Assembly: GCF_024721305.1 (NCBI RefSeq)
Contig: NZ_JAMXOD010000003.1
Coordinates: 1 to 64,000, forward strand
DNA: 64,000 nt
Origin: Aequitasia blattaphilus
GTDB taxonomy: Bacteria; Bacillota; Clostridia; Lachnospirales; Lachnospiraceae
Reading direction: 5' to 3'
Part shown: piece by piece, positions 45,299-54,877 of the stretch
Layout of the letters: the number at the start of each line of letters is the position of its first letter
Numbering within the stretch: position 1 is the stretch's first letter
Notes under the pieces: model-generated
The model's database searches: none
Told to the model about the DNA's origin: nothing
What the model saw: only the letters and a program-made list of their open reading frames with translations
Program-made: the position numbers and the translations under genes

Positions 45299-46534
45299 TT
45301 ATACTAAAGGATATTTTTCCGTAATCGTTTTTACAATTCCTCTTACTTTCTCAGCATTATCCTCGCTCTGTATCATCAGATAAATACATTCCGCAATTTG
45401 CTCCATATCCTCTTCTTTAAGTCCTCTCGTTGTAACAGAAGGCGTTCCCAATCTGATGCCACTGGTTACAAATGGAGATCTTGGTTCATTTGGTATTGTA
45501 TTTTTATTACAGGTAATGTGAGCAATATCCAATCTCTTTTCAAGTTCTTTACCTGTAATTTCTTCTTGTCCTAAATCCACTAGCATTAAGTGATTATCGG
45601 TACCACCAGAAACAATCTTGACTCCTCGTTTCATCAACTCACTTGCCAGCCTTTGGGCATTTTTCAATACTTGCTCCTGGTACTCTTTAAACCCAGGCTC
45701 TAACGCTTCTTTTAAAGCAACTGCTTTTGCTGCAATCACATGTTCAAGAGGTCCGCCCTGAATTCCAGGGAATACCGCTTTGTTAAAGTTGAATTTATCT
45801 GCCGCTTCCTGATTGCAAAGAATCATTCCGCCTCTTGGTCCTCTAAGGGTTTTGTGAGTGGTCGTTGTCACGACATCTGCGTAAGGTATTGGATCCATAT
45901 GAAGACCTGCTGCTACTAAACCAGCAATATGTGCCATATCTACCATCAGATACGCTCCTGATTCATCCGCAATTTCTCTAAACTTCTTAAAGTCAAGAGC
46001 TCTTGCATAGGCACTTGCACCTGCTATGATAAGCTTAGGGCGTTCCTTTATTGCCAACTCTCTCAGCGCTTCATAATCAATATATCCTTCTTCATTCACC
46101 CCATAAGGAATAATATTATAGTATTTTCCCGAAATATTTACCGGAGATCCATGGGTTAAATGGCCTCCATCATTTAAGTTCATGCCTAAAACCTTATCTC
46201 CCGGTTCCAGCATGGCAAAAAATACTGCTGTATTTGCCTGCGCTCCCGAATGAGGCTGCACATTTACATAATCACAACCGAAAAGCTTTTTTCCTCTCTC
46301 GATTGCCAGGTTCTCAATTACATCCACCCACTCACAGCCGCCATAATAGCGCTTACCGGGATATCCCTCGGCATATTTGTTGGTAAGTGGTGTTCCAAGG
46401 GCAGCTAGCACTGCATCTGATACCCAGTTTTCAGATGCGATAAGTTCAAGGTGACTATTTTGTCTTTCAACCTCTTTCATTGTTGCATCTGCAACTTCTG
46501 GGTCACATTTTTTTAATTCTTCAAATTCGTACAT
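45299..46534 (-). CDS. glyA: Serine hydroxymethyltransferase
   Basis: 411 residues, PLP enzyme interconverting serine and glycine with transfer of a one-carbon unit to folate. The PLP lysine lies in [16 protein letters not shown] near 226, and the N-terminal [12 protein letters not shown] and [12 protein letters not shown] are standard. AGGAGG precedes the ATG. Promoter is probably the TGATATAAT at 46574-46579. It follows htrA, with no operon link evident. Confidence 0.98.
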   Translation of the reverse strand: MYEFEELKKCDPEVADATMKEVERQNSHLELIASENWVSDAVLAALGTPLTNKYAEGYPGKRYYGGCEWVDVIENLAIERGKKLFGCDYVNVQPHSGAQANTAVFFAMLEPGDKVLGMNLNDGGHLTHGSPVNISGKYYNIIPYGVNEEGYIDYEALRELAIKERPKLIIAGASAYARALDFKKFREIADESGAYLMVDMAHIAGLVAAGLHMDPIPYADVVTTTTHKTLRGPRGGMILCNQEAADKFNFNKAVFPGIQGGPLEHVIAAKAVALKEALEPGFKEYQEQVLKNAQRLASELMKRGVKIVSGGTDNHLMLVDLGQEEITGKELEKRLDIAHITCNKNTIPNEPRSPFVTSGIRLGTPSVTTRGLKEEDMEQIAECIYLMIQSEDNAEKVRGIVKTITEKYPLV

Positions 46535-46573
46535 TGTTTCCTCCTAGGTAATTTGTAATATTTCCCCAGGCTC

Positions 46574-46579
46574 ATTATA
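46574..46579 (-). promoter_or_regulatory. Extended -10 element of glyA
   Basis: Minus-strand TGATATAAT (core 46574-46579), 40 bases before the ATG. A TTTCAT-like -35 lies 17 bases upstream inside the htrA 3' end, and is weak. Confidence 0.5.
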
Positions 46580-46582
46580 TCA

Positions 46583-47863
46583 TTATTTTCTGTTAGATGA
46601 AAGTGTGACTTCTACTTCTTGCTCGCTGTATTGTCCATCCTTATCTGCTACCTGAATCTTCAGGGTAACCGTTTCACCTGCACGATAGTACTGAAGCTGC
46701 TCTTGGAGAACCTCCATGCTGCTAATGGAGGTACCATTCAAGCCTGTAATAATACTTCCCTTTTTGATTCCTGCTTTATCAACTCCACCGCCAGATTGAA
46801 CTTCTGAAATAAAAACACCTTTTGGCATATTATAAAGCTCTGCATTTTCCTGTGAAATATCTACAATCGATACACCTAGGTAGCCTCGCTCTGACTCTGC
46901 AACCTTTTCCTTTGTTTCCTGATTCATTAGATTTGCTATTTCTTCACTTGCATCAGAAATCGGAATTGCATATCCCATACCCTCTACTGTAACGTCACTT
47001 GCTTTCACCGTATTAATCCCTACTACTTCACCATTTGCATTTAAAAGTGCGCCCCCACTATTACCAGGGTTAATTGCTGCATCGGTCTGAATTAACTCAC
47101 TTTCAAAACCATCTAACTCCAGTGTACGTCCCATTGCAGATACAATACCTGTCGTTACGGATTGTCCATATCCCAGGGCGTTTCCAATGGCTATAGCGGG
47201 TTCTCCTACCTTTAACTTGGTAGAATCCCCTATCGTTGCAACTTTTATTGCATCCATTGTTTCTTCTTTTACATCTGATTTTTTAACTGCAATAACTGCC
47301 AAATCTTTTTCTGCATTTGTTCCCTTAATTTGAGCATCTACGCTTTCTTCATCTACAAAAGATACAGTCAGTGTATCACTGCCTTCCACCACATGATTAT
47401 TCGTTACAATTAGCAATTCCGTATCATTCTGTTGAATGATGATACCAGATCCTGCACTTTCACTTTCACTCTCTCGGATTCCCCCGAAGAAATCTCTTAC
47501 TTGCTGTACACTCATATTCGTAATTGACACTACCGATGGCATTGCATTTTCAGCAATTGCAGAAATATCTGAACTTACTGTACTGCCTGAGCTCGTTGTT
47601 AACGTAGTACTCTCTGCGGTTTTCGTTGTGGCTGCATCTGCTGAACTATTCCCCGAGGATTGGTATCCTGCAACTTTTGAAATCAAAATGCTAGTTCCCT
47701 GAAATGTGATGCCTCCCACCATTCCAAAAATTACTCCAAAGATAATCGCTTTTACCCATCCTGGAGTTGGATGTTTCGGTCTTTCTGGCTTTCTATTTTG
47801 ATGAATCGGACTTTCCTGATTTGAATTATTGTCCGGCATTTCGTAATAATAATTGTTATCCAT
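46583..47863 (-). CDS. htrA: HtrA/DegP-type serine protease
   Basis: 426 residues. N-terminal cytoplasmic tail rich in Asn/Pro, one membrane helix (about 38-60), Ser/Thr-rich linker, trypsin-like domain with the triad H in TNNHVVEG, D in EKDLAVIAV, S in INPGNSGGALL, and a single C-terminal PDZ domain (about 325-415). It degrades misfolded exported proteins on the outer face. The start is the ATG at 47861-47863 after AAAGGAG; the frame to 47896 lies upstream of that site. Confidence 0.95.
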   Translation of the reverse strand: MDNNYYYEMPDNNSNQESPIHQNRKPERPKHPTPGWVKAIIFGVIFGMVGGITFQGTSILISKVAGYQSSGNSSADAATTKTAESTTLTTSSGSTVSSDISAIAENAMPSVVSITNMSVQQVRDFFGGIRESESESAGSGIIIQQNDTELLIVTNNHVVEGSDTLTVSFVDEESVDAQIKGTNAEKDLAVIAVKKSDVKEETMDAIKVATIGDSTKLKVGEPAIAIGNALGYGQSVTTGIVSAMGRTLELDGFESELIQTDAAINPGNSGGALLNANGEVVGINTVKASDVTVEGMGYAIPISDASEEIANLMNQETKEKVAESERGYLGVSIVDISQENAELYNMPKGVFISEVQSGGGVDKAGIKKGSIITGLNGTSISSMEVLQEQLQYYRAGETVTLKIQVADKDGQYSEQEVEVTLSSNRK

Positions 47864-47893
47864 AAAAAAACTCCTTTCTTTCTCGTTCATATC

Positions 47894-47926
47894 CACAGTT
47901 TACCAACTACTTGTGTTAAAACTGTG
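47894..47926. promoter_or_regulatory. Inverted repeat upstream of htrA
   Basis: Perfect 8-base arms CACAGTTT and AAACTGTG separated by 17 bases, 31 bases before the htrA ATG. Could be an operator of a stress regulator or a leader stem. No T tract follows, so a terminator is unlikely. Confidence 0.4.
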
Positions 47927-47959
47927 AAAGAAACTTGAAAAAAAGAAGTTTATTCGTTT

Positions 47960-49786
47960 CTATTCAACGGTTACAGACTTTGCTAAATTCCTTGGTTTGT
48001 CCACATCCGCTCCCTTTCCAACTGCGATATAATAACCGAAAAGCTGCAAAGGAATAATTGCTAATGAGTTCATAAGATATTTATTTGTCTTTGGAATGTA
48101 AAGAACGTAGTCCGCTGCCTTTTCAACCTCTAAGTTACCTTCCACACTAACGGCCATTACAAAGGCTCCCCTCGTTCTTACTTCTTCCATGTTGCTGATC
48201 ATCTTCTTATATAAGTCTTTCTGGGTTGAGACAGAAACAACCAATGTACCTTCTTCTATCAATGAAATGGTACCGTGCTTCAACTCGCCAGCTGCATAAG
48301 CCTCGGAATGAATATAGGATATTTCCTTGAGCTTTAAAGAGCCCTCCATCGAAATTCCATAATCAATTCCTCTTCCTATGAAGAAAACTTGATCTGCTGC
48401 TAAATAGCGATTTGCAAATTTTTGGATATTCTTTTTATTTTCCAGAAGCCTTTCAATTTGCACAGGCAGTCTTTGAATATCATCTAAAATTTCCTTCTGC
48501 TCGTCTCCAGTAATCTGTCCTCTGACACCGGCAAACTTTGTTGCCAGTAAGTACAGTGCAATCAATTGCGCTGAATAAGCTTTTGTAGTTGCTACTGCAA
48601 TTTCCGGTCCAGCCCAGGTATGCATAACACTGTCTGCTTCTCTGGCAATGGAGCTACCCACTACGTTGACAATTCCCAGTACCTTTGCTCCCCTCTTTTG
48701 TGCTTCTCGAAGAGCTGCTAAGGTATCTGCTGTTTCACCAGACTGACTGATTACGATTACCAGTGTATCCTCTTCTAAGATTGGATTTCGATAACGGAAT
48801 TCTGATGCCACATCTACTTCCACCGGAATTCTTGCCATACCCTCAAATACATATTTCGCTGTAACTCCAGTGTGGTAAGCCGACCCACAAGCTACTATCG
48901 TGATTTTACGAATCTTCTTAATATCTTCTTCAGACATATTCAACTCTTCGATTACGATTTCACCATTTTTAATGCGAGGCGAAAATGTATCAGACACTGC
49001 TTTCGGCTGCTCATACATTTCCTTTAACATGAAATGTTCATAACCGCCTTTTTCCGCTGCATTTACATCCCATTCAATTTTTTTAGATTCTTTTTGAATC
49101 TCTTCACCATCCACATTATAAAAAGAGATACTATCTTTCGTAAGCTTTACGATTTCTTCATTCTCAATAAAATAAACATCTCTTGTATACTTTAATACTG
49201 CTGGTACGTCTGAGGCTATAATGCTTCCTTCCTGAGTGTGTCCTGTAATTAATGGACTGTCTTTTCGCACAGCATAAAATTCATCTGGATATTCTTTAAA
49301 AATAATACCAAGGGCATAAGAGCCTTCCATTCGGTGCATAACCTTTGTAATTGCTTCCAATGGATTTCCTTTATAGTAATAGTCCAAAAGATGTGCAATT
49401 ACTTCTGTATCCGTATCTGAAATAAAATGATATCCTTTCTTTTCCAGATTTCCTTTTAACTTCGAATAATTTTCAATAATTCCGTTATGAACAACTGCAA
49501 TTGTTTGTTCTGCATTTTCATGAGGATGAGCGTTTATGTCCGAGGGGGCACCGTGAGTTGCCCATCTTGTATGACCGATTCCTAAAGTTCCCGGAAGAAG
49601 GCTTCCTTCATGTGTTAGTTCACTTAGAACCTTTAGTCTTCCCACAGACTTCACTGTTTTAATGTTTTCTCCATCATATACAGCAATTCCTGCCGAATCA
49701 TATCCTCTATACTCAAGTTTTTCAAGTCCATCTAAAAGAATTGGTGCAACCTGTTTACTGCCTATATAACCTACAATACCACACAT
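47960..49786 (-). CDS. glmS: Glutamine--fructose-6-phosphate aminotransferase (isomerizing)
   Basis: 608 residues. First step to UDP-GlcNAc. N-terminal glutaminase with Cys2 in MCGIVGYIG, then two SIS domains with SQSGETADT near 350, and the C-terminal NLAKSVTVE. No glmS ribozyme is present: only 16 bases separate it from the upstream gene, so control must be different. The start has GGGAGACG upstream. Confidence 0.98.
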   Translation of the reverse strand: MCGIVGYIGSKQVAPILLDGLEKLEYRGYDSAGIAVYDGENIKTVKSVGRLKVLSELTHEGSLLPGTLGIGHTRWATHGAPSDINAHPHENAEQTIAVVHNGIIENYSKLKGNLEKKGYHFISDTDTEVIAHLLDYYYKGNPLEAITKVMHRMEGSYALGIIFKEYPDEFYAVRKDSPLITGHTQEGSIIASDVPAVLKYTRDVYFIENEEIVKLTKDSISFYNVDGEEIQKESKKIEWDVNAAEKGGYEHFMLKEMYEQPKAVSDTFSPRIKNGEIVIEELNMSEEDIKKIRKITIVACGSAYHTGVTAKYVFEGMARIPVEVDVASEFRYRNPILEEDTLVIVISQSGETADTLAALREAQKRGAKVLGIVNVVGSSIAREADSVMHTWAGPEIAVATTKAYSAQLIALYLLATKFAGVRGQITGDEQKEILDDIQRLPVQIERLLENKKNIQKFANRYLAADQVFFIGRGIDYGISMEGSLKLKEISYIHSEAYAAGELKHGTISLIEEGTLVVSVSTQKDLYKKMISNMEEVRTRGAFVMAVSVEGNLEVEKAADYVLYIPKTNKYLMNSLAIIPLQLFGYYIAVGKGADVDKPRNLAKSVTVE

Positions 49787-49802
49787 ATACGTCTCCCTGC
49801 TT

Positions 49803-51314
49803 TTAATCTAAGTCTATAAAGTCTGTGTCTAAGAAATCTTTTTTATGCTCATTCTTTTTTGGCACCTCAAGCATTTCATCTAAATCCTCAATAATATCAC
49901 TGTCAAATTCCTCTGTCATGCCAAAATCGTCATCGAAATCGTCATCGAAATCATCGTCAAAGTCGTCGTCAAGATCATCCTCTAATTCATCATCAAAATC
50001 ATCACCGAAGTCTTCATCCAGATCCTCATCTAACTCCTCATCCAATCGAATAAAATCTGTATCTGAACCTAACTCTTCAAATAACTCCATGCTTTCATTT
50101 GACTTCTTTCGTGGTGCCTCTTTCTTTCGAATTACTTCTTCTTCCTCATCTGAGTCAATTCCGTATTCATCATACAAATCATCCAGTTCAAGATTTCTAT
50201 GTCTTAGCTTAACTCCTAGAACAATCAAGAAAATCAAGAAGAATAAAACAAGGGCTGCTAAAGCAATTCCTACAACAAGGAAATACCGATCAACAAAGTC
50301 TTTTATTTTACCAACTATTCCGGTTGGTTCTTGCTTCTTTTCTACCTCAGCCTTATCTTCTTTTAATAGCATTCTTTGATAAGTTTCTTCAATTGAGTCA
50401 TAGCTATATGTCCCTTTATTCCCGTCACTGCTTAGGGCATAAACCGCATAATAATCAGACTCCTCTGTGTTTTGCCAAGCTGGATAATCATGTCCGGCAT
50501 AAGTCAAAGTTGTCTCCTTATAATAACTTGGAACACTAATCTTGGAAGCATCATCCAATAAAACAATGTAGAAATCATTTGTTACATATATTTGCTCAAA
50601 AGGACTGATTCCACCATTGTCAGCGTTATACAAAAAGAATTTTTTGTCACCTTCCGGTGAAGCTAAGTAAATAAGATTTTGTCCGCTTTGCTCCTGTACA
50701 ACTGCTTTAATCTGATTTCCTTCAAATTGGATTGTTGTTTCTTTAAATCCATCTGGAATATCAATCTCTGCAAAATCCTGTGCGATTGAGTACATAACTC
50801 CGTCTACTTCAAGAGTTCCAGCCGCTGTGGTTGTAACCGCCTCCCCAGTATTGGAGGTTTCTGTCGATGGCTCTACCGACGTTTCACCATTTGCTCCCGG
50901 TTCAATCGTAATGGTAGAGTTCCCTAACTCAACATTTAAATCTCCAGAATCTGTAGTTGCAGTAAATCCGCTTACTTCAACTTTAGCAGTCCCCACCTGA
51001 AGAGCGCGAAAAGTCAAACTATAAGTAATCTTATCCGCTGGCCCTGCTCCGGATATTTCAACACTTCCATTACTTCCTTGTGCATTTGTTCCACTCACGA
51101 ACTCAATCATTGCCGGGTCATATGCCAAAGTACCTTTCCCTTCATTTATATTACTGTCGGCCACCAGGGTAACCTGAATTGTGATCTGCTCTCCTACTTT
51201 CGCTGTGGGATCATCAAAATAAAGTGCGTTTTCTGCATTTGCTTGAATATTCACACATAATACACTGATAAAGAAGATTGCAGCACTTAAAAATCCTTTG
51301 CATAGTTTTCTCAT
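49803..51314 (-). CDS. Membrane-anchored cohesin-domain protein with acidic cytoplasmic tail
   Basis: 503 residues. A signal peptide (MRKLCKGFLSAAIFFISVLCVNIQANA) is followed by a cohesin-like domain (about 30-140; ALYFDDPTAKVGEQITIQVTL), a Thr/Ser linker, a second unrecognised outer domain (165-330), one membrane helix (about 344-370) and a 133-residue cytoplasmic tail. In the tail a D-D-F-D tract (about 430-465) is flanked by two copies of DTDFIxLD (one near 420, one at the C-terminus). Cohesin domains pair with dockerins, but none is seen nearby. It lies between LCP1 and glmS and is translated with both. Confidence 0.75.
   Translation of the reverse strand: MRKLCKGFLSAAIFFISVLCVNIQANAENALYFDDPTAKVGEQITIQVTLVADSNINEGKGTLAYDPAMIEFVSGTNAQGSNGSVEISGAGPADKITYSLTFRALQVGTAKVEVSGFTATTDSGDLNVELGNSTITIEPGANGETSVEPSTETSNTGEAVTTTAAGTLEVDGVMYSIAQDFAEIDIPDGFKETTIQFEGNQIKAVVQEQSGQNLIYLASPEGDKKFFLYNADNGGISPFEQIYVTNDFYIVLLDDASKISVPSYYKETTLTYAGHDYPAWQNTEESDYYAVYALSSDGNKGTYSYDSIEETYQRMLLKEDKAEVEKKQEPTGIVGKIKDFVDRYFLVVGIALAALVLFFLIFLIVLGVKLRHRNLELDDLYDEYGIDSDEEEEVIRKKEAPRKKSNESMELFEELGSDTDFIRLDEELDEDLDEDFGDDFDDELEDDLDDDFDDDFDDDFDDDFGMTEEFDSDIIEDLDEMLEVPKKNEHKKDFLDTDFIDLD
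49927..50043 (-). repeat. In-frame 12-bp repeats coding for the acidic tract
   Basis: A run of near-identical 12-bp units (TCGTCATCGAAA on the plus strand) encodes repeated DDFD residues in the cohesin protein tail. Such repeats are prone to slippage, so tail length may differ between strains. Confidence 0.85.
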
Positions 51315-51345
51315 CTTACTTCCTCTTTTCTTTATAGTTTTATAC

Positions 51346-52623
51346 TTACTCTGTCTGTAACGGCTCTTCCGGAACAGGCTCTGGTGTTGTTTGCTCTGGC
51401 ACAGTTTCCTCTTGAACTGGAGTATCAGTTACCGGCGCTTGCATTGATTCGTTTCCTTGCTCATAATAGTTATCTGTCGGAGTTGTATCTGTATATGGAA
51501 CGTAGAAATCCTCATCTTCATCTGTATAAGCGCTCTCTGTAGATTGCCCTGATGCTCTGGCTGCAACTGAAGCACTCACACTTTTCAAAGTATCCGAAGG
51601 CAAATAACCATTGTCTCCAAATAAAAAAGAATGGACTTCTTTTACATTACTCTCCAAAGTAACTGGTACGACCACGCTCCCTACCTGACTGAGCATAGCA
51701 AATTCATTCGTACTGGGAAATCCCATGCTTTCTCCCATCTTAAAATGTAGAATATCTTTTGCATAGGTTAGAATATCTGCTAAAGTGAAATTTGTAGAAA
51801 CCTGTGGAAATACTTTATCGATTATTTTATTCAAGGTTCCAATATTTGCTCTTCTGGTTTTTTCCGCAATCAACTCCAAAACTAATCTTTGCCGTTCTGC
51901 CCGTTTAAAATCTCCACCCTCTGTGTAACGTATCCGTGCATAAGAAACTGCCTGTACACCACATAAGTTATAAGTTCCAGCCTCTGGCGGAAGGGCGGTA
52001 TAGCTTACTCCCGTTACTTCCGAAGTCTCAACACTGTAATTATTCAAATGCCCAATCTCTTCAAGCGTCAGTTCAATTTCAACTCCACCTAAGGCATCAA
52101 TAATGTCTACTAATGCATTGAAGTTTACTGCTACATATTTGTCTATATTTAAATCCATATTTTTATTGATAAGAGCAATTCCGTCTTCTGGTCCTCCAAA
52201 AGCATAAGCAGAGTTTGCTTTATTCAAACTTCCATCCTTTAATTCCAGAAGAGTATCTCGAAAGACCGATACCAGTCTCACCTCTCCCGTTTCCTGATTT
52301 AAGCTTGCAATCATAATGGTATCGCTTAGGTTTCCCTCTCCCAGAGTTCCATCTCTTGAGTCCAGTCCGAATAGAGCTACATTGAGATAACCCTTCTCAT
52401 GAACTACATCCTTTGAAATATCCAGCTCTTTTGCACTCACTTCTTGTTTTTCTATCTTTTGATATTTATTTGCTGCATAAACAATACCAGAGGATAAAAG
52501 CAATACTATCAAGCAACTGAATATTGTAATCAGCTTCTTTCGAAAGGACCAAGTTTTAAATCCTTTGTTTTTTCTTCTACCTCTTTGATACCGTCTTCGG
52601 TTGTTGCTGTTACGCGCCATCAT
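51346..52623 (-). CDS. LytR-CpsA-Psr family glycopolymer ligase (LCP1)
   Basis: 425 residues. Basic cytoplasmic tail, one membrane helix (about 30-50), LCP domain (about 80-310) with GLDSRDG, DTIMIASLNQETGEV, VSVFRDT and the conserved YARIRYTEGGDFKRAERQR. A Gln/Glu/Pro-rich tail follows. LCP enzymes link surface glycans from lipid carriers to peptidoglycan. It is 61% or so by eye like LCP2 in the core, an estimate only. Starts with either of two ATG codons after AAAGGG. Confidence 0.92.
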   Translation of the reverse strand: MMARNSNNRRRYQRGRRKNKGFKTWSFRKKLITIFSCLIVLLLSSGIVYAANKYQKIEKQEVSAKELDISKDVVHEKGYLNVALFGLDSRDGTLGEGNLSDTIMIASLNQETGEVRLVSVFRDTLLELKDGSLNKANSAYAFGGPEDGIALINKNMDLNIDKYVAVNFNALVDIIDALGGVEIELTLEEIGHLNNYSVETSEVTGVSYTALPPEAGTYNLCGVQAVSYARIRYTEGGDFKRAERQRLVLELIAEKTRRANIGTLNKIIDKVFPQVSTNFTLADILTYAKDILHFKMGESMGFPSTNEFAMLSQVGSVVVPVTLESNVKEVHSFLFGDNGYLPSDTLKSVSASVAARASGQSTESAYTDEDEDFYVPYTDTTPTDNYYEQGNESMQAPVTDTPVQEETVPEQTTPEPVPEEPLQTE

Positions 52624-52655
52624 TAAACCCTTTCACTCGCATATTTTATTCATAC

Positions 52656-52684
52656 ATCTTATACTAAATATGGGATTATTTCAA
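52656..52684 (-). promoter_or_regulatory. Promoter of LCP1-cohesin-glmS
   Basis: Minus-strand TTGAAA (52679-52684), 17-base spacer, TAAGAT (52656-52661) in the 79-base gap between LCP1 and the GT2 gene. -10 is a modest match. Confidence 0.5.
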
Positions 52685-52702
52685 GATACTTATACAATAT
52701 CT

Positions 52703-53626
52703 CTACTCTTTCACCCAGTATTTGGGATTCAAAGACATCTTTTGAATCCACACTTTAGGTAAATGTTGGTAACTCTTTCCGAAACGATATCCCAAATATT
52801 TACCCCCGCTTAACAGAAATAAGTTTGGTATCAGCATGAGCTTCTTTTCTTTCACCAAATACTTTGCCGTCTCTTTTACTAGCTTAAGTCCTTCCGATTC
52901 AGACCTTACATGACCAAAAACTTCCGGAAACATTCCATGAGTTGCACCAATATCAAAATTGCGCTTAAAACTCTCTGTCAAAGATAAATTATGGGAATGA
53001 TTTACACCTGCCTCAGCTGCATAGACCACCTTATATCCTGCAGTAATTGCTTTGGCAGCGAATAAGGTGTCCTCTGAAAACAATGCCTTTTCTTCAAACC
53101 CTCCAAGCTTCATGAAAGTATTGCGGTTATAGGCAGCACACACATTGGAACTGAAATACGCCTTAATTCCCAGTTTATCCACATCTCTTTCATCCTTTAC
53201 CAATGAAGTCTCTGGATAATTAAATTGCCTGGTAAACACTTCAATAGGATTTGCATCCTCATTTGGAAATTGTCTGCCATAGGCTACCGCCACAGAGGAG
53301 TCCTCTAATGATGCGATAAGATTTTCAATCAAATATTCATCTCTGGGAACAGCATCTTGAGTCATATAAACTAAATAATCTGCTTCCGAAAGGCTTGCTC
53401 CTAAATTTCTTGTACCTCCATGGTCAAAATCCTCTTTTTGAATCGTATGTATTTCCATATTCTTCTTTTTATTTTCCCACAGAGGCTTCTGTCCAACTTC
53501 CAATGTTTGTATCAAGATGATTCTATGAATTGGTTTTGTCTGCTTCTGCAACCCTGTTAAAAGCTGCTTCAGCTTTCTTCCCGGCTTATAAACCGGTATT
53601 ATTACATCAACCGTATAATCACTCAT
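52703..53626 (-). CDS. GT2 glycosyltransferase (rhamnosyltransferase-like)
   Basis: 307 residues. GT-A fold: opening VDVIIPVYKPGRKLKQLL, a diphosphosugar-binding region near VGQKPLWENK, and HGGTRNLGASLSEADYLVYMTQDAVP, where the acidic TQDA takes the usual DxD place. Similar to rhamnosyltransferases of O-antigen loci. The start is ATG at 53624-53626 inside the LCP2 stop region, seven bases after AGGAA. The open frame to 53743 overlaps LCP2 and is not used. Confidence 0.85.
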   Translation of the reverse strand: MSDYTVDVIIPVYKPGRKLKQLLTGLQKQTKPIHRIILIQTLEVGQKPLWENKKKNMEIHTIQKEDFDHGGTRNLGASLSEADYLVYMTQDAVPRDEYLIENLIASLEDSSVAVAYGRQFPNEDANPIEVFTRQFNYPETSLVKDERDVDKLGIKAYFSSNVCAAYNRNTFMKLGGFEEKALFSEDTLFAAKAITAGYKVVYAAEAGVNHSHNLSLTESFKRNFDIGATHGMFPEVFGHVRSESEGLKLVKETAKYLVKEKKLMLIPNLFLLSGGKYLGYRFGKSYQHLPKVWIQKMSLNPKYWVKE

Positions 53627-54770
53627 ATTGTGGTTCCTCATACACAGGCTCTTGATATCCCGGTTCTTCGTACCCTTGATCCGTGTAAGCGGAATCTGTA
53701 TCCGCCGGCTCCGCCACAGCCGGATCCTCATACGCCTTATCAATACCTGTCATATATATAATTTCATTACTGATTTGCACCAACGTTTCTGAAGGCTCAT
53801 ATTCTTTACCTGCAAAAAGCGTGGCATGCAATTCTTCTACATTTGCCTGTAAGTTAACAGGAACAACATAAGATCCTGAATACCCAGAAATGTAATCAGG
53901 CGTTTGGTTTTCAAAGGGAAATCCCGTTGTACTTCCCATATCATACTCAATTAAATACTCCGCCATTTGAAGCATTTGCTTCATATCCAGGCTGGTGGTA
54001 ACTTCTGGTAATACTTTATCTATAATTTTATTCAGCTTAAGAATTCCTGCCTTTTTCAGACCTTGCATGATTTTTTCAAGAACAATTCTCTGTCTCTCTG
54101 CTCTTTTAAAATCGCCTCCATCTGTGTAGCGTATTCGTGCATAGGACACGGCCTGCACTCCTGAGAGGTTATAATTTCCTGCCTCTGCTGGTAAGGGTGT
54201 GTAACTAAGACCTGTTACCTCCGAGGTTTCAACACTATAGTTATTTAAGTGTCCAATTTCTTCCAAGGTTAACTCAATCTCAATCCCTCCCAATAAATCA
54301 ACTACGTCTGCTAAAGCTTTAAAATTCACACTTGCATAGTCTTCAATATCTAAATCCAGATTCTTGTTCAGCATATCTACTGCTTCTTGCGCTCCGCCAT
54401 AGGCATATGCTGAATTTGCCTTATCATATGTTCCATCCTTTTGCTGAAGAAAGGTATCTCGAAAAACAGAAATCAAATTGATTTTCTTATTTTTGTTATC
54501 AATACTAGCAACAATAATCGTGTCGCTTCGCACCCCATCCGTTTCACCAATTCTTGCGTCCAAACCAAAGAGTGCAACATTCGTGTAATCATCCAAATTC
54601 AAATTTTTATTTGTTACGTTGGTCTGAATGTCCTGAACATTGATTTTGTCCATCTTCATCATTCCATAAGCAACCACACTCAGAACACTTAGAATAAGCA
54701 CCTCAACCACAAGAAATATCGCTCTTTTTTTCCTTTTGTGTCGTACTTTTTTTTCCTTAACTCTTTTCAT
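53619..54770 (-). CDS. LytR-CpsA-Psr family glycopolymer ligase (LCP2)
   Basis: 383 residues. One membrane helix (18-35), LCP domain with FGLDARIGE, SDTIIVASID, VFRDTFLQQKDG and the arginine-rich YARIRYTDGGDFKRAERQR that binds the lipid pyrophosphate. The C-terminal tail ends in a short Tyr/Glu/Pro repeat (GYEEPGYQEPVYEEPQYE). It is the paralogue of LCP1, two genes away. A long leader with a hairpin and direct repeats lies upstream. Confidence 0.92.
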   Translation of the reverse strand: MKRVKEKKVRHKRKKRAIFLVVEVLILSVLSVVAYGMMKMDKINVQDIQTNVTNKNLNLDDYTNVALFGLDARIGETDGVRSDTIIVASIDNKNKKINLISVFRDTFLQQKDGTYDKANSAYAYGGAQEAVDMLNKNLDLDIEDYASVNFKALADVVDLLGGIEIELTLEEIGHLNNYSVETSEVTGLSYTPLPAEAGNYNLSGVQAVSYARIRYTDGGDFKRAERQRIVLEKIMQGLKKAGILKLNKIIDKVLPEVTTSLDMKQMLQMAEYLIEYDMGSTTGFPFENQTPDYISGYSGSYVVPVNLQANVEELHATLFAGKEYEPSETLVQISNEIIYMTGIDKAYEDPAVAEPADTDSAYTDQGYEEPGYQEPVYEEPQYE

Positions 54771-54791
54771 TTCCTTCTCCTATAACAAAAG

Positions 54792-54826
54792 AAAAACGAG
54801 TAGACCGATACATATGTCTGCCTCGT
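54792..54826 (-). terminator. Terminator-like hairpin in the LCP2 leader
   Basis: On the minus strand ACGAG-(G)-CAGAC pairs with GTCT-ACTCGT and is followed by TTTTTC, 20 bases before the LCP2 start. It lies downstream of a promoter at 54878-54906, so it could attenuate LCP2 or just end the upstream GT operon. Confidence 0.6.
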
Positions 54827-54845
54827 ATTCAACTGATTATTAACA

Positions 54846-54866
54846 ATTGTTACAATATTGTTACAA
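54846..54866. repeat. Direct repeat ATTGTTACAA x2
   Basis: ATTGTTACAAT at 54846-54856 and ATTGTTACAAC at 54857-54867, 11-bp period, in the LCP2 leader just after the predicted transcription start. About one helical turn apart, so they could bind a dimeric regulator. Confidence 0.6.
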
Positions 54867-54877
54867 CTATCTAAACT

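Noticed and set aside
49787-49802. glmS ribozyme before glmS
   Set aside because: Only 16 bases separate glmS from the upstream gene, so the ribozyme cannot be present.
49920-50060. CRISPR or minisatellite array
   Set aside because: The 12-bp repeats are in frame and code for the DDFD acidic tract; units have no spacers.
49825-50379. Serine-rich 184-residue plus-strand frame
   Set aside because: Ser-rich mirror of the Asp-rich tail of the cohesin protein; not a gene.
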